Positions 46,501 to 61,500 of a stretch of DNA of 64,000 nucleotides are shown here, piece by piece. Under the pieces are notes generated by a model, which worked only from the letters and a program-made list of their open reading frames with translations, had not been told where the DNA came from and made no database searches. The first letter of the stretch is position 1, and each line of letters opens with the position of its first letter. Location of the stretch: the NCBI GenBank assembly GCA_016802295.1, contig JAESIW010000179.1, positions 186,001 through 250,000 of the forward strand. The letters run 5' to 3'. The translations under genes and the position numbers were made by a program. Source of the DNA: Brachionus rotundiformis (Eukaryota; Rotifera; Eurotatoria; Ploima; Brachionidae).

Positions 46501-49500
46501 ATTATTTTTGGTTGGTATCATCAATTGGGCATATGATAATAGAAAAAATTTATGGAAAATTAGTAGTTCGCTTATTAATAAATATTGTTGCTTCAACTAT
46601 GCTAAATATCTGGCTAGTTGCAAAAGACCAGTTCATGGTAACGAGATTTAGCTAAATTAGTTTTCCAAAATATTTTATTTTTAACCATTAATTATTAGAA
46701 TTTTTAATAAGACTGATCTTTTACTTGTTTTCTATCAATTTAAATATTAAAAAAAAATATTTGATTATAATTAAAATAACTATTGCTAAAAAATTCTAAA
46801 TATTTGAATATCAAATATATTAACTTATAATTTTTTTTAAACATACCAATATGTCTCTTGGAAAAACTAAGAGGCAAGGTAAAATCAATGCTCTCCAAGA
46901 GGAAAACTTCTCAAAAAGAGAAAGGAGACTTAACAAATGCTTCGCAACTGTTGTTCACAACTATCTTTAACTAAATAAGAAACATGGACTTAAAAGGCAA
47001 CTTAGATGGTAAAAAAATAGTACAAATATAAAAAAAATGATTAATTTGGCATGGAGTGAATCAAGGAATCAAGGAATCAATGATTTCTGGTCGAATAAAA
47101 AGTGAACAATTCCAAGTATTGTTTATTCAAAATTTACTCAAGACCACTGTTGAATTTGAAGCATAAAATTGCTCGTTTGAAAATTGCTGTCATGCGAAAA
47201 CTCTATCAGTAGCAGTTAAGATTGGTAAATGGTCGTTTGTAGTGAAAATTTATATGTTTAATTTAGATGGTTCAGATGATATAAGCTATTACTGACATGA
47301 TTCATTGAAAAAAACACAATCCATACAATGTTTAGGTGTTGTTTCTTTAATGATATTTAATTGTTGATTTACAAAGTTATGGATGGAAATTACTACTCAG
47401 AAAAATATATGTTTATGGTAGAACAGGTACATTTGTCATTTTATGAGTCAAAATGGACCCTTATGCAATACAATACTAGTATTCATACATCAATTAGACT
47501 TGCATGTAGACCTGACTTAAATATAATACAATGTCTCAGGGTTTTTCTTCCAAGACCAGTTTAATACAATGGTAAACAGCTTAATTCGAAAGAAGATCTT
47601 AATAAGGGAACCTTGTATCAATTAAGTAAAATTTTAAAGGAATATTTAGAAAATTAGATAAAATCGATGCCAGAATGAATTATAAATGTGATTTCAAATG
47701 AAGTTGGTCACACAAAATACTGGTAAAAATTATTTTTACATTGATATATTCAAGGTTCAGTATTAGGACCTCTTTTATTTTTGATATTTATAGACAATCT
47801 TTCGACTCGTTTAGTTAATAAATGTGAAAAATATGCCCATGATACTAAAGTTTTGTCTGTAATTAAAAGCTCTAAAGACAATCTCGTATTTCAAAAAGAT
47901 GTAGACTCAATTCAAGCTGGTCACTTACTTGATCTATGGATTTAAGTATCGAAAAATAATCCCTTCACTTTGAAGATTTGACTACTCTAAAAGATTTGAA
48001 ATGCTAAATTTAACTAATCGCAAAGTTAAAAGGATGAGAGGAGACTTAATCCAACTTTTTAAATTTATTAAAAAATATGAAATTATCAATTTGAAAATGG
48101 TATTAATTATTCTCGAAATCAGTATAGCTTAAGAAGACATGACAAATGTTTAGTTAGAGAAGATATGAAAGGTTGCATGCAACGATATCATTTCTTAAAA
48201 AATTGAGTAGTTAATGCCTGGAATAGTCTACCTCAATACATCGTCAATTCCAAATCAATCATTAATTTCAAAGTTAACCTTGACAAATGGCTCAACAAAA
48301 AGTCCAATTTTCTGCCATAGTTTCGAAGAAGCTTAACTCAATAGAGTCGCAGTATTATTTACGACTATTACTACTACTACTATAAATTTTAGCTAGGTAT
48401 ATATTTTCTTAAAATCCATATACCAAATTTAATATACTTTCGAGCATGAGAAAAGACAAAATTAAATTTTCTTACCATCGAAAGGAATTGATTCATCACC
48501 ATCTATGGCCAAAGTATCTCTTTTATCTTGAGTAATTCCAATTACAGAGCAATCGATTCTATTGTTTAAAGTATGATTCGAATTTTTACAATAAATATCA
48601 ATTGATTGATCTAAATTAGAAAAAAAAATCAAAAAAAATTAAACAACCAAGTTATCTTTTACTATTTAATATTTGATATTTTGTTTCATAAATATAGCTG
48701 TACTTGGTATTTGAAAAATTAAATGATACATTGTACCAATTAACCATATCGTATTGGTGTGTTATATTGAATGTATAATCAAAATAATCCTCTTCTATCA
48801 AAATGTTTAGACATATCCTCCAATTTTCCAAATTGTTTAATCTTGTAATACGTGGATTATTAAACTTATAATCACTGTAAAATGCTTTGGAATTTTTTTC
48901 CATATAAAGCCTAGTAGTGTAGCCATTCATATCTACATAAATAAAAGAGTTTTTTACAATTTTAAATTTTTCTACCAAATAAATTCTATTATATCCTTGT
49001 TTAACTGTAAGAACTATATGCTTTAGACTTTTAAAATTTTGGATATTATTGTATTCATTAAAATGCAAATAATTTGAACAAGATGAAGCTGGTTTGCAGT
49101 TATCTTGACTACTCATTATTGAAATACCAATTTGGCCTGCAGTTGCAGCATACATTTCGAAACCAATTAATGTAGAATTAAATTTTACTTCTGTATTCGG
49201 AAGGATGTAATAACCACTATTTGGTATTGACAGATTAATCAATTCAAATGGAATTCCGAAATATGATTTTTTTATTTCTTGGTGATCCGATATGTTTATG
49301 GTCTGGCTTTTATCATCACCAAAAAAAATTTGCAAAAAATCATAAACAGCTTGGGAACTAAAAAAAAGAACTGTATTAATTGTCTTATCAATGCTTAATG
49401 GATTTGCCAAGAAATCGTTTGCTTCCTCAACTAAATTAAAAAAAAAAAAAGTTATTTCTTTTTCCGAGTGTAAATTTATCAAATTACCATTGGTAATATT

Positions 49501-52500
49501 GAAGTAACTAGTTGTATTTATGTTTTCAAAATAGGCAGTTAAGCTTGATACCTGGAAAGATTTGTTCAAAAGTTTATCATAAACTCTTGTCAACTTGTTA
49601 TAATTTTGGTAATATTTTTTATCAATTAATGCATTAAACATAAATCTCCAATTTGAACCATGTCTTAATTTATGTATTCCTGAATTATAAAAATAATCTG
49701 ACAAAATTCCATCTTCTGTGGTGTTGATAGCTAATAAATTTTGAACCGAAGTATACAAATATATCATTTGGTTTTTTTGAACATCTAGAGGTGGTGTGAT
49801 CTGAATTATATTGTAGCCTTTTACCAAGTTATAATTGAAAGAGTATAAGGAAGTGTGTGATGGATAATATGGACTCGAATGGCGAATCCAATTTGCACAA
49901 GAACCAATTTTTCCACAAGAATTAATCCGAATAATCTTTTAAATAAATAAATTTAAATTAAACAAAATATATAATATTTTACTGAAATTGTAATGGAGCC
50001 GCTATTAGCAGCATATAATTCAAATCCAGTTAGTTTCGCATCAAATTTAAATTCAGTATTTGGCAAAATGAAGTTTCCATTGTAGTTTATTGATGTAATA
50101 TTTGAAATGTCTATACTTGAGTCGTATGAACCGAAGTAGTTAACAGGTTGACCGGTCACTGTAAAGTTATCAGTTTCATAGTCATCGAAAATTACTGAGA
50201 TGCTATCTTTAGTTTGAGTAGCTGATAAAATTGAACACCCAATGGTCAAATTAATCGTTTTATTCGAATTCAGACAAAAAATGTCAATGAATTTAACTTA
50301 AATAAAAATAAATAAAAAATTATTTAATAAATTATTCAATATATTTTCACTTAAATTTTTTAGTAAAGTTTTACTTATTTATACCAAATATCAATTCGAA
50401 TTTTTTGATTAAAAATTTTACTTAATGTATAATATCAACTTTATTTGATCTGGATATTTTCTTCCAAAAAATATCTTCAATATTTGACCAAGTATGAAAA
50501 TTTTATTTTTACATAATTTATCCGTCTTTTATTCTTACTAAAACTAACTCTAGAGAGGAAGAAAAGTTTTATTATTCCCTTTGGAGAACCATTTTTTAGG
50601 GAAGATTTTCTACAATTACGCCATTTCATCTACCAGTCAATCATTTCGCTTTAATTCATAGTTAAAAATTAAATTCAAAATAACAGTTATTTTAATAATT
50701 TTAGATTTTTTTAGGTATTATACTTTCGTAATGATATAAATATATCTCAGTTAATTTTTGATTTATCTTTCTTAATAATTTATTTGAATCTTTAATTGAG
50801 AAAACTAGCTTGAATGATATTGGGCAATATGGTTGGACACACCAAAGCTTATTTTTTATTAATTTTTCTCAACAGCTGATCTAGTCAATTAAATAGAAAT
50901 TAAATTATGAAAAATTTAAGTCGAAGTAGATAGATTTTTATTTTATTTGAAATTTCTTAAAATCACTTACAATTTGTAACATTGTAGAACCTTTTCACGG
51001 TTTCTTCTGTTTCTTGAAATCGAGCTATCACATAAGATAATCTAAAACTTTCACTTTCCAATAAATCAAATTTAAATTTGTAGTCAATATAACTTAAATA
51101 ATGTATTGAATCAATTAAAAAATTTGCATAAAATCTCCAATTAGATTTGGCGTTAAGCTTGGAAAGCTTTGATGTTGATGAAAGGAAAAAATCAGACATT
51201 AGGAAACTATTATCAGTGTCGACTGCCAAAAGACCACTTGTGTGATGTATCCTCATTATAGAACCTTTTGAAATCATGATAGGATCTATTTTGATTCGAT
51301 TGTATCCAATTTTAAGCTGAAAAAGCCCAATTTCTCTGGATGATTTTGAATTGTAATTCGGAAATGATTCATCTATGAGATGAGCACATGAATCATTCAT
51401 ACAATTATCAAAACTATCAATCTTTAATTTTAAATTAAAATAATATAGATAAAATTTAGTCAAAGTTAATTTAAAATTTAATGTCTAAAGCTAAAAATAA
51501 GCCAGAATAATCAGATTTTTTAAGCTATATTACTTTCATTGCAATTTATTTGTTTATATATTCTCAGAGCTTTGTTTTTTTTTCTACTAAAAGACTTATT
51601 AAACAAAGCAACTTAAGGTTAGCTTAATTAACTTATGTAGTGATATAAGATAAAAATTGACAATTCAAAATATTTGTCAAAATTATAATTTTAAAAAATT
51701 AATAGATAATAGATCTTTAAGAATTTAATAGTAAACAGTTTTAAATAGCAAATTTAGAGTTATCTAAAGTTAACTTAAGTTATTTAAATCATATCTAATA
51801 ATGGACATTGCCAAAGCTATTAGGTTAATTAGTAAAGGCGCCACATCTACAATATAAGATAAAAGCTAATTTCGATTTTAACTAATTTTTAAATTTATGC
51901 CTCAAGAAAAAATAAATATCTAAATTAATTTTCAAGCTGTATTAAACATAATTGGAATCAAAATGACCTCTAATGGCATTTCTAAATGAGTTCTGCTGCC
52001 TAAAAAGGTAAAAGCTTTTAAAATGCCTCCTTATTCAAATGTATAAAGTGAAAAAAAATATGGATAATGTCACTTGGTAAAAGTATATAGTTAATTATTT
52101 ATTATTTATTTATATTTTTTAACCCTAAACCACTTGCTTAACTTAATTATTTGATATATTATTTAATATTTGATGACTGTTCCCAAAAGTTAGGGTGCAC
52201 TTAAGCAGACTTGTTTTGCATTGCTTTAATCAATTAGACTGAAACTTATAGCTTTATAATTACTTTTTTTTTAAGGTAAATGAATTAAATTAGTTTGAAA
52301 AAAAATATCTTTTTACTAAAGACATTAGAATAAATTCTTTAAAATTACATAAATACGAATATCACCGGCATTGACTGCATAAAACTCAAACCCAATTAGC
52401 AAACATTCGTATTTAAACTCAGTCAATGGTAAGACATATTCTCCGGTTACGAAAAAGGTTGCTGGACTTGGGATATATTTTGGAACACTAGTTCCAAAAT

Positions 52501-55500
52501 ATGACATATTTGTCTTATTATCTAAGTTGAAAAGTTTAATCGAGCTGTCAGGGTATTCAATTGATATTTTCTGTTCCATTTTTTGCGACAAAGCTATTAT
52601 CTTACAATGTATTTCTTGATCTATTGTATTATTTGAATTTGGACAAAAAATGTCCAAAAACTGAAAATGAGTTATGTTAACTTTTACTTCACCGATTGTC
52701 CTATTGTTCAAATACAATTGGGATGTATAGTTTCCAATTTGAGGGTAGCGATGAATCAATTGATAATTTGTCTCATAAAAATATTTATCACTTATCATAT
52801 TAAAATAAAATCTGTAATTTTTTATTTTATTTAAACGATTTAAATTAGTTGATATAATATAGTCTGAATAAGGCGCCATGCCACTCTCATCGTAAGAAAG
52901 AATACCACCGTAATTATATGAATCAATTTTTATTAGATATCCTTTTTTGACTGGATATTTGATGTCCAAATAAAATTTATTGTGACCAGATACCAAGTTA
53001 AAAGTCCAGCTTTTCAGATCATTTGAAATTCCCAGTAGTGCCGTTGTTGCTTCAAAATATTCACCACAGCTTATTTTTTGTCCACATGTACTAAATTTAA
53101 CAAGTGAAATTTTGATATTTCCGGGATGCTTGGCAAACATTTCGAATCCGACAATATTCGAGTCAAATTTTACTTCAGTATTTGTTAGTAAGAAAATTCC
53201 TTTGGTCATTTTTTGATTATAGTCTGTATGATTAGGTAAAATTGGCGTGCCAAAATAAGCTATTAAATTATTCTGTACTTTTATTTCTTCTATTTCGCCA
53301 TCACCATAATCAGCATAAAATGAGAGAGTTGAAGACTGGGATATGCCATAAATGGTACAATTCATTTTTAAGTCAAAAGTGAATTGACTTGAACAATAAA
53401 ATTGGACAAAAAACAATTCTTAAAAATTATAAATAAATATTTTTTTATTTGTAAAAGATTGAGAAACACCATCCTATTTTATTAAATTATTTCAACTAAT
53501 TAGATTAAAATCAACTAAAAAAAATTAAAATTATTTTGGTCTGATATGATTGCTTAATATTGTAAGTTTGGGACAAATATTGGAGTATGATGTCAACATA
53601 TTGTGCTCTTGTCTGAATGAACTTTCTAAAACCTATTGGACTTTTTGCTTGGATATTTAACCAAATAAAAAGCTATTGATAAAAATATAACCAATTTTTC
53701 CACACACAACTTAATTTATCAAAAATTACAATTACTTTTCTTTTCCATAAATTTTCTTAATAATATTTTTTTCCTTATATTTCCTTTACTCAATAACATA
53801 CTACTTTTTTAATATTTCCATTCTTTCCTTATTATGATATTATCGTAAGACTATGTAACTAACCACTTTGCCAAGTTATTTTTGTTTACAATTAATGGCA
53901 GAAATCAAAGCAAGCTCGATAACCCAATACACTGTCAGCGTGCAGAACGACATTGATAAAATTACCGACTGGACCAATGCATGGCTCATGCTTCTAAACA
54001 CAACAAAGTGTAAAATAAGGCAAGAACAATCCAAAATCGAATTACACCATGCTAGATTCATATAATTCAAAAAACAACCTGCAAATTGTCAAAACCGAAT
54101 GCGAAAAAGATTTAGAAATCAAATCTAGAAACCAAGTCAACTTTACAAAAAGCATCTTTGGCTTATTGAAGCGATACTTAACCACTCGCGACCTAGTGCG
54201 CTCGAAAAAGTTGTACACATCAGACTACATATTGAATTCGCAGTACCTTCTTGGAGTCTTTACACAAAACAAAATCAAAACACACTCGAGAAAGTTCAGC
54301 AAAGAGCCACTAAAGTTGCTGGCAACTTAAAAAATCTTGCCTATGAAAAGCTTAGCAATTTTTGAGCCTAACCATGCTTAAACAATGTAAAATTCGTGGG
54401 GACCTAATTCAAATGTTTAAGTTTGAATCTGGCTTAGAAAATATTGGTAGGCGAAACCGTGTTCCAGTTCGATATGGTCACAGAGAGAGACTTAGAAGAG
54501 AAATTATTAGATATTTGAAACAACGCCACGAAATAACAAAATATCACTGGAATTGTCTTGTCAAAAAATGTGAACGAATTCAAAACAAGCTGGATGAACA
54601 CTTTAAAACTGCCACAGGACGTCTCTGACGCGCTCGCATGTCACCATGCTGCAGTATATATACTACTACTAATTAACTTTTTATTTTATTTTTTTTGGGA
54701 AAAAGATAGGAATTGAATTCTTAAAAATGACATTTTTTTAATAAAAAAATATTAAAAATATATAACTTTAAATTAAACTGATTTAAATTAGCTTATTAAT
54801 TAAAACATTACTTTGAACCAAATAGTAAACACAATTAGTTTAATTTAATCTGAATTTAATTAATTTTTTTCAAAAATAAAAACCTATAATTTGACCACCA
54901 TTTTTCTTTTTTAGTCAATTTTTATAATTTTTAATAAAATTTCTCAATTAATATTATATTAATAAAAATGGTCCTTCGATAGAGATTTAAAGAAAATTAA
55001 AATTTTACCATTTGTGACATTGTATTTTTCAGTTAAGCTAAAACTTCTTTTAGCAAAATTGAGCACCAAATAGTCTTCAAAATGTGTTGCATTTGTTGTA
55101 AAATTATACTCTTTTTTATATTGAATGTTGGTAAAATAAAAGTTAGTGTCTACCAATGCGTTTACACAATATCTATAATTATTCGAATAGTCTATTCTTC
55201 TTATTTTATTTAATGAAACAATATAATCAGATAAAACAACTTGACTTGATGTGTCAACAGCTATGTCATTTGGCTGAGAGATTTCAATTGCCGGAATGGC
55301 TCCTTTTTTTATCCATACAGGTATAAATTGAATATTGTTGTATCCTTCATTGATTGTTCCATAAAAAATGCTAGTTGTAGTGAAACTAGGCATTTCAGGT
55401 GATGATTTAATTATAAGATTAGAACATGATATTGGACACGAGTTGAATTGATATATCTTAAGGGTAATTGATACTTTTTTGAATGAAAAAAGTTCAAAGC

Positions 55501-58500
55501 CAATCAAGTTGGCATCGAATTTAAATTCATCTGAGAGAAGCAAAATCGCACCTGAATGACCAACTGCATTTTCCGAATTTGTCAAACTGAGATTTGAAAA
55601 GTCAAGACCAAAAAAAGACTGAAATTTACCTTAAACAACAGAGATAAAACAAAATTATAAATTGGTATTTTTTTTACCAGAATGATTAAAATATTCCTCA
55701 TCATTTATTGAAATTTCTTCATCTAAATCTTGACTTGCGATAGAAATTGTACATTGAATAGTTCTATCGAGAGTGAAATTGTTATTTAAACAATTGATGT
55801 CAGCTCCAAACTCTACAATTTAAAGAAAATTTAATATTAATAAAAAATTAGATTTTAGATAAATATAATTATTAAAAAATTGATAAGTTTTGAAAGCGAT
55901 ACAACAATAAGAAGATTAGTAAGTTTTGTTAAAAAATTATCGACTGAGTTATCAATCAGATATCATTTTTTAAAATTAATGATAAATTTATTTCTAAATG
56001 AAAATCATCTAAGCCAAAATAATATTGAGCATTTGATCAATGTATTGGATTAGACTACAGTAAAAGATATACATATGATTTTAATTGTGTATTGGAAATT
56101 GATCTGAATCTTACTACCAAAGAGGCTTCACTTATTGCCAAATCAAATGAACAAATTTAAAATATTAATTGTTTTAATTTTATTTTTTTTCCCTGAAGGA
56201 GCCTAGGCTTGAACAAAAATATTAGAAAAATCAAAATTACAAGTTTTTTTCTTAATTAATTCAATTCTTCCAATAAATGATATCTCCAGTTAAGTGATCG
56301 ATACCTGATGAAAATTTTTTGGTAATTAAAAATTTAGCCATAAGATTTTGGTTAGCAATCACCAATGATCCTCATTTGAATACTCCTCTTTGCCATTTTA
56401 AGGGTTCCACAAGTTTAAACTATGTTTACATAAAATTAAGTATCTTAAGTTTAGTAGAACCATTTATAATTTATCTTTTATATTCATTTTTTTAGAAGAT
56501 TTAATTTTTATTTTGTTTAAATCCAAAACTTAAAATCGTTTTATTTTAGATTAAATTATCCATTAAAAAAAAGCATTATTTTTTACTTTAGATAAAATTT
56601 TCTAGAATCGAAATTTTTTATATGCTTTCCTATTATAATTTTATATCTGTTTAAAATCTAATTAAAAATTGAAGACATCAACAAAACATTACCATTAGTT
56701 ATGTTAAATACAGAAGTGGCTGTAATATTTGATAAAGAAGCCTTTGCATTGTGGACACCGACTTGGGTGAATTTTTTCTCAAAAATTAAGGAGCTCATAT
56801 AAAAATTTTTGTTGACATTCGCTTTGAAATACACAGCGATATTTTTGGTTTGATGTATTCGGTAGATAGTAGTCTTGTCCACCAAATAATCACTATAGAT
56901 TGCTTGACCAGAGTTTTCGATCGCCAATGTAGCGCTAGTTTGGGTAAGTAAAAATATTGATCCTTTTTTTATCTCGATTGGAAAATAAAAGTTAATTTCA
57001 TTGTGACCCAAATCCACGGTAAATGTTCCGAGATCAGTTGAGTTCGATGATGGAAAATTTCCGGATACAGTTAAATGTTGACTGCATGAAACTGTTTCAC
57101 CACAAGCATCAAATGAAAGTATCTGTATAATAAATAATAAAATTGATGTATCAGTTTTTAATTTATGGACTAGAAAAGATGAATCTTCGAGCAATAATAT
57201 ACCAAAGGACTTTGATTTAGGAATTTAAAGCTCTAAATATGTTGAGTTGAAATTTACTGGTATTATTAATTGGAAATCTTTTACCTGGCGAAAAATGGAG
57301 CAAATTTGAAAGTTTAGTTATCTTTTCCTGCTAAAGATTTTCAAAGATTTGAAGATTTGTTAGGTAGTTAAAATCAATCAATTCTCAAGCTTTGAATATT
57401 TAAATTTATAAACATAATATTTAGATGGCATTGAGATTTATTTTAAAGTATTTAGTAAAAATTATATTTGAGCAATAAAAACTTGGTATCAGATAATTTT
57501 CTTTTAATTTTTCAAAATTTATTTACAATACAAAGTCATAATCTCGTGTTCACGACTTTAAGAGTGAAGCCCAGATTTCTTTTAGAGTTAATTACATCGT
57601 TTCTATGTTATAACAATTAAAATTTAATTTTCTAGAAAACATCCTGAATTTGATTACTCTATAAGAAAATTTGTCTTTACTCTTAAAAAAATGAACAGTT
57701 TATTAAAAAAATTGTAGGGTCAATTTGTTTAAGCTTTTTTCTAACTCTACAATTTTTTTAATTAATTGATTGTTTTCGAAAGTATTTTCTAGATAATTGT
57801 GGAAGGACTAGTAGTAATAAATATTACTGCAACTTGCAGTTGTATTCAAATCAAGGATAGCTCAATTATAGCCCTATAGCCCTTTAGCAGTCGCTTTAAG
57901 AAAAGATAAATTTTCTTTCATTCAGACGTCCAGTTTAGCCTTTAAACTGTTCAAATTCCGTGCCTTAACTATCTCATTTGGTAATTAGTTCCAGATTGTC
58001 GTGATTTTATTTGTAAGGAAATTAAATCTTGGTTGAAAAATAGTTCTATTATGATATCTGAGGTTATATTTACTGCTTTTAGCATACAAACGAGATTTAC
58101 ATTCTCTAAATTGATAACATTTGGAAAAAATCGCCTCTCTGCCTTCTCATTTGAAGATTGGTCAAATCCATTCTTTTTAACTTAATGCTCTCAACTCAGG
58201 GACCAGTCTAGTCGCTTTTCTTTACACTTTTTTTTCCAGTTCATTTATATATTTTACACAGTAAGGATACCACGAGCTGATAGAATACTCTATATGTGGT
58301 CTAACAAGAGATTTGTATAAAAGTGTAGTGCTTTTTTTAAGGAATTTTAAACGGTTTTCAAACCCATCTCTATCGTTTTAGTGACACTGTGTCTAACTTG
58401 AATTTCCAGTTTCATATCATTTTTTATAAATATTCCAAGATCCTTCTCACAAAATGTTTTAGCTAAAAGTTGTCTTTGACCAGATTGTTTATCCATTTCA

Positions 58501-61500
58501 TAATTGAATTTAGAGTTAGATCTACCTAGATGTAAGACCTTACACTTGTCTGCGTTTTTTTCGTTTGTTAGTATTTAGACCAGTCACAAATTTTATCTAC
58601 ATCACTTAGAAGTTTCAGGTAGGACGAAAAGTTTTTTATGACGGCAATCTTTTTTTGTGTTGTCTACATAGGCTTTACAATCATTTTCAATTAGTTCAAG
58701 CATTTGATTTATATAAATAATGAACAGTAGTGGACCCAAAACAGAGCCTTTAGGAACACCACTAAAAACTGAAAGCTATGACGAGTAAATGTTCCCTAAG
58801 ACAGCTCTTGAATCAAAGGTTGGATTTGGGCTTTACTTATAGATTACGGTATTTTTTTGAAGAATTAAAATTAATCAAAATATTTTTTAAAAAAAATTAA
58901 TTTGACAATATTATGAAAATATCTGCCTTAATAAATTATAAATATGGTTTTATAATAAAAAGAAATTAAGATAAAGACTTAATTACTAAAAAGCAAAAAA
59001 AAAAATGCTTTTCAAATTCTAATATTATATTGTTTGTAAATGATATATAAATATATAAAAAAAGATTTACCTTTAAATTTATTGATCCGACTTTGGTGGC
59101 ATAAAATTCAACTGACTCTAAACGACAATTAAAGCGAATCTCAGAATTCAATAACAAATACTGATTAAAAAGATATTTTGGAGCAGCTATTTGCCCAATT
59201 AATAAATTAGGTATTTCTAAACCAAACCATGAAATCATATTATCTATTTTATAAAATTAAGAACTTGAAGCTTTATACCAAAAAAATTTACCAGAAAAGC
59301 TAAATTCTTTTGATAATACATTATCAAATAAAACTTGGAATTTTTTTGTTCGGTCATTTGACAGAGCCAAAATAGAGCAATTGATTGACAAGTCCAAACT
59401 TTTGTTTAAACATGATATATCAACACTATTTAAATCTTCAACATTTAATTCAATTGTTTTAATTATTGAATCCTTTACTCCAAATTTCATTTTCTTTAAT
59501 CCGCCTGAACCAAAATTAACATTTTCCCAAATTTCGTACTTGTAAATATATCCGTCAATAATTGGATTTAAACAAAACCGTGAGTATACTGATCCTGGTA
59601 ATTTTTTTGAAAAATAGTTTCCATTTGAATTAATAATTATAAAATCAGGAAAAAGACTATTTTTATTCAATCCTACTTTGCCTGTTCCATTTTGAATCAA
59701 TGATAATATTTGTCCTTTTTCGATCGGAGTCATCTCTGGAAAATAAATTCTATTGAAACCTTTTTTAAGATTAAGCTTCCAAGTCTGAGACACAGCCAAG
59801 GATGGTAGTAGAGAGTTGGTTAAAAAATAATTTAGACATGAAGCTTCCTCACAAAATGAAAAATTCAAAAGTTGAATGATAACATCACCAGCTTGGGCTG
59901 CAAAAACATCAATTCCTCTTAGGTTCAGATTGGACATAAATTGGCTTGAAGTTAGCAAAAAGCGGTTTGTATCACCGGTTAGGTTAATTAAATTTTCGCT
60001 AAAACTTGGACCTATAAAATCAGTTTTGTTTCCAAAAAGAGAAAATGAATGATTTTTTTCTGTATCCCAGAAAAAAAAACTCGCCTTTTGAATTGTTGAT
60101 ACCAATAATCCCTTACAAATTGCTTCCCTAAATGCAGAAGTCTGGCACACAACATCCAAATATTGTTCCAAGATTATATTAACTGTCCTAGTGAATTTTA
60201 AACTATTTGCGTAGATTGTAATGTTAAACAATCCTGGACCAGAGTACTTTTTCTCAAAAGCATACCAACTTTCATTATGTTTGTATTGAAAAATTGGCTC
60301 AATAGCAAGGCTTAGTTCGGAATCAATTAGAGCATTGGATTGATCGATATAAAAATCAGACAAAACATTTGTGTCTACAGCCCCTAATTTTCCAGCCTGT
60401 GTTTGATCAATCACCAGTAGGCTTCCTTCATTTAACACCAAAGGATTTATAGAATAAAAGGCAAGACCATAATTTAGATTTAAACTAAACGATTTTATTT
60501 GCACAAAATTGGACAAATACTTTGTAGCCATCAAGTAATCGAAACATGTATTATTAATTCCACATTCATCTGATTCTATTATCTTGAAAATATAAAAGTT
60601 GATATGAAAAATTTTTAATTTATAGAATAGATTAATAGGGGTTGTGAAGTTCCTTTCAATTCAGAAAAACTTTTTTGCCTAAAGAAATAATTTAGTGCTG
60701 TAAGATGCTTAATTTTAAGCAAATTTGCTCACTGCATTAAAATAATTCTGCAAATAACTCTGCAATCTTCTGCATTTTGCACACCATCAAAAAGTATCTT
60801 AATATTCTGCCCTCTTTAAAAAAATTCTTTTAAGTTATTTAATTTAACAATGAACTCGTCAATGTTTGGGAAAGCGGTGGATCAATGCTTGGTGAAGTGA
60901 CAGGGTCTAGTGATGTAGGCTTGAGTCCGAGCGAAGCTTTGGTGGTTGATGATAATGGTCAAATTCCTGAGAATGGTACCAGGAAATCAGTGAGAGTCAA
61001 AGCTTAAACTCAACATATTCAAGTCAATCTGAATTCTAAATCCCAAGATAAATAAACGGGTCTATTGCGTTATGTGACCACTGGTTCTCATAAAAGGTGA
61101 ACCAACATACCCAACCTAAATAGGCGATTAGTTGGGTTCACTTTTTAAGTGAACCAAAAATATGTGTACTAATAAATTAAAATTTTTTTCAAAATGATCA
61201 CCTAAAATAAAAACTGATGGAGATAATAGAGAAGAAGGTCTTGTGTTTAGCAAAGTGTGTACTAGTAAATCAAATACTCGTTATTACACTTCTAGAGAAG
61301 ATATAATTGAGAAATTAGATGAAAGTTTGAAAAATTTCAAAATATCTGATGTTAAGCGTCAGGCTTTAACTATTGAAAAAAAAACTTATGAGAATAAATT
61401 TTCTTCATCTACAGAAGAAATTGTAAAAATAACTTTAGATAACAAAAAAGATCCTATAAAATGTGATTTTGAATTTTTTTTTGTACACATATTTTTGGTT

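Larger units (their letters stand above)
45728..48475 (-). other. polycystin-like intron 14 with Tc1 and LINE debris
   Basis: The 2.7-kb intron holds a Tc1/mariner remnant (46850-47730), a second copy of that transposase's 3' end (45779-45881) close to the acceptor of exon 15, and a LINE remnant (47740-48385). The rest is AT-rich. Confidence 0.8.

Noticed and set aside
58846..58856. TTACGGTA word resembling the end of the TA-CCGTAA elements (also at 2129-2136)
   Set aside because: No matching opposite arm nearby, and eight bases alone occur by chance in such AT-rich DNA.
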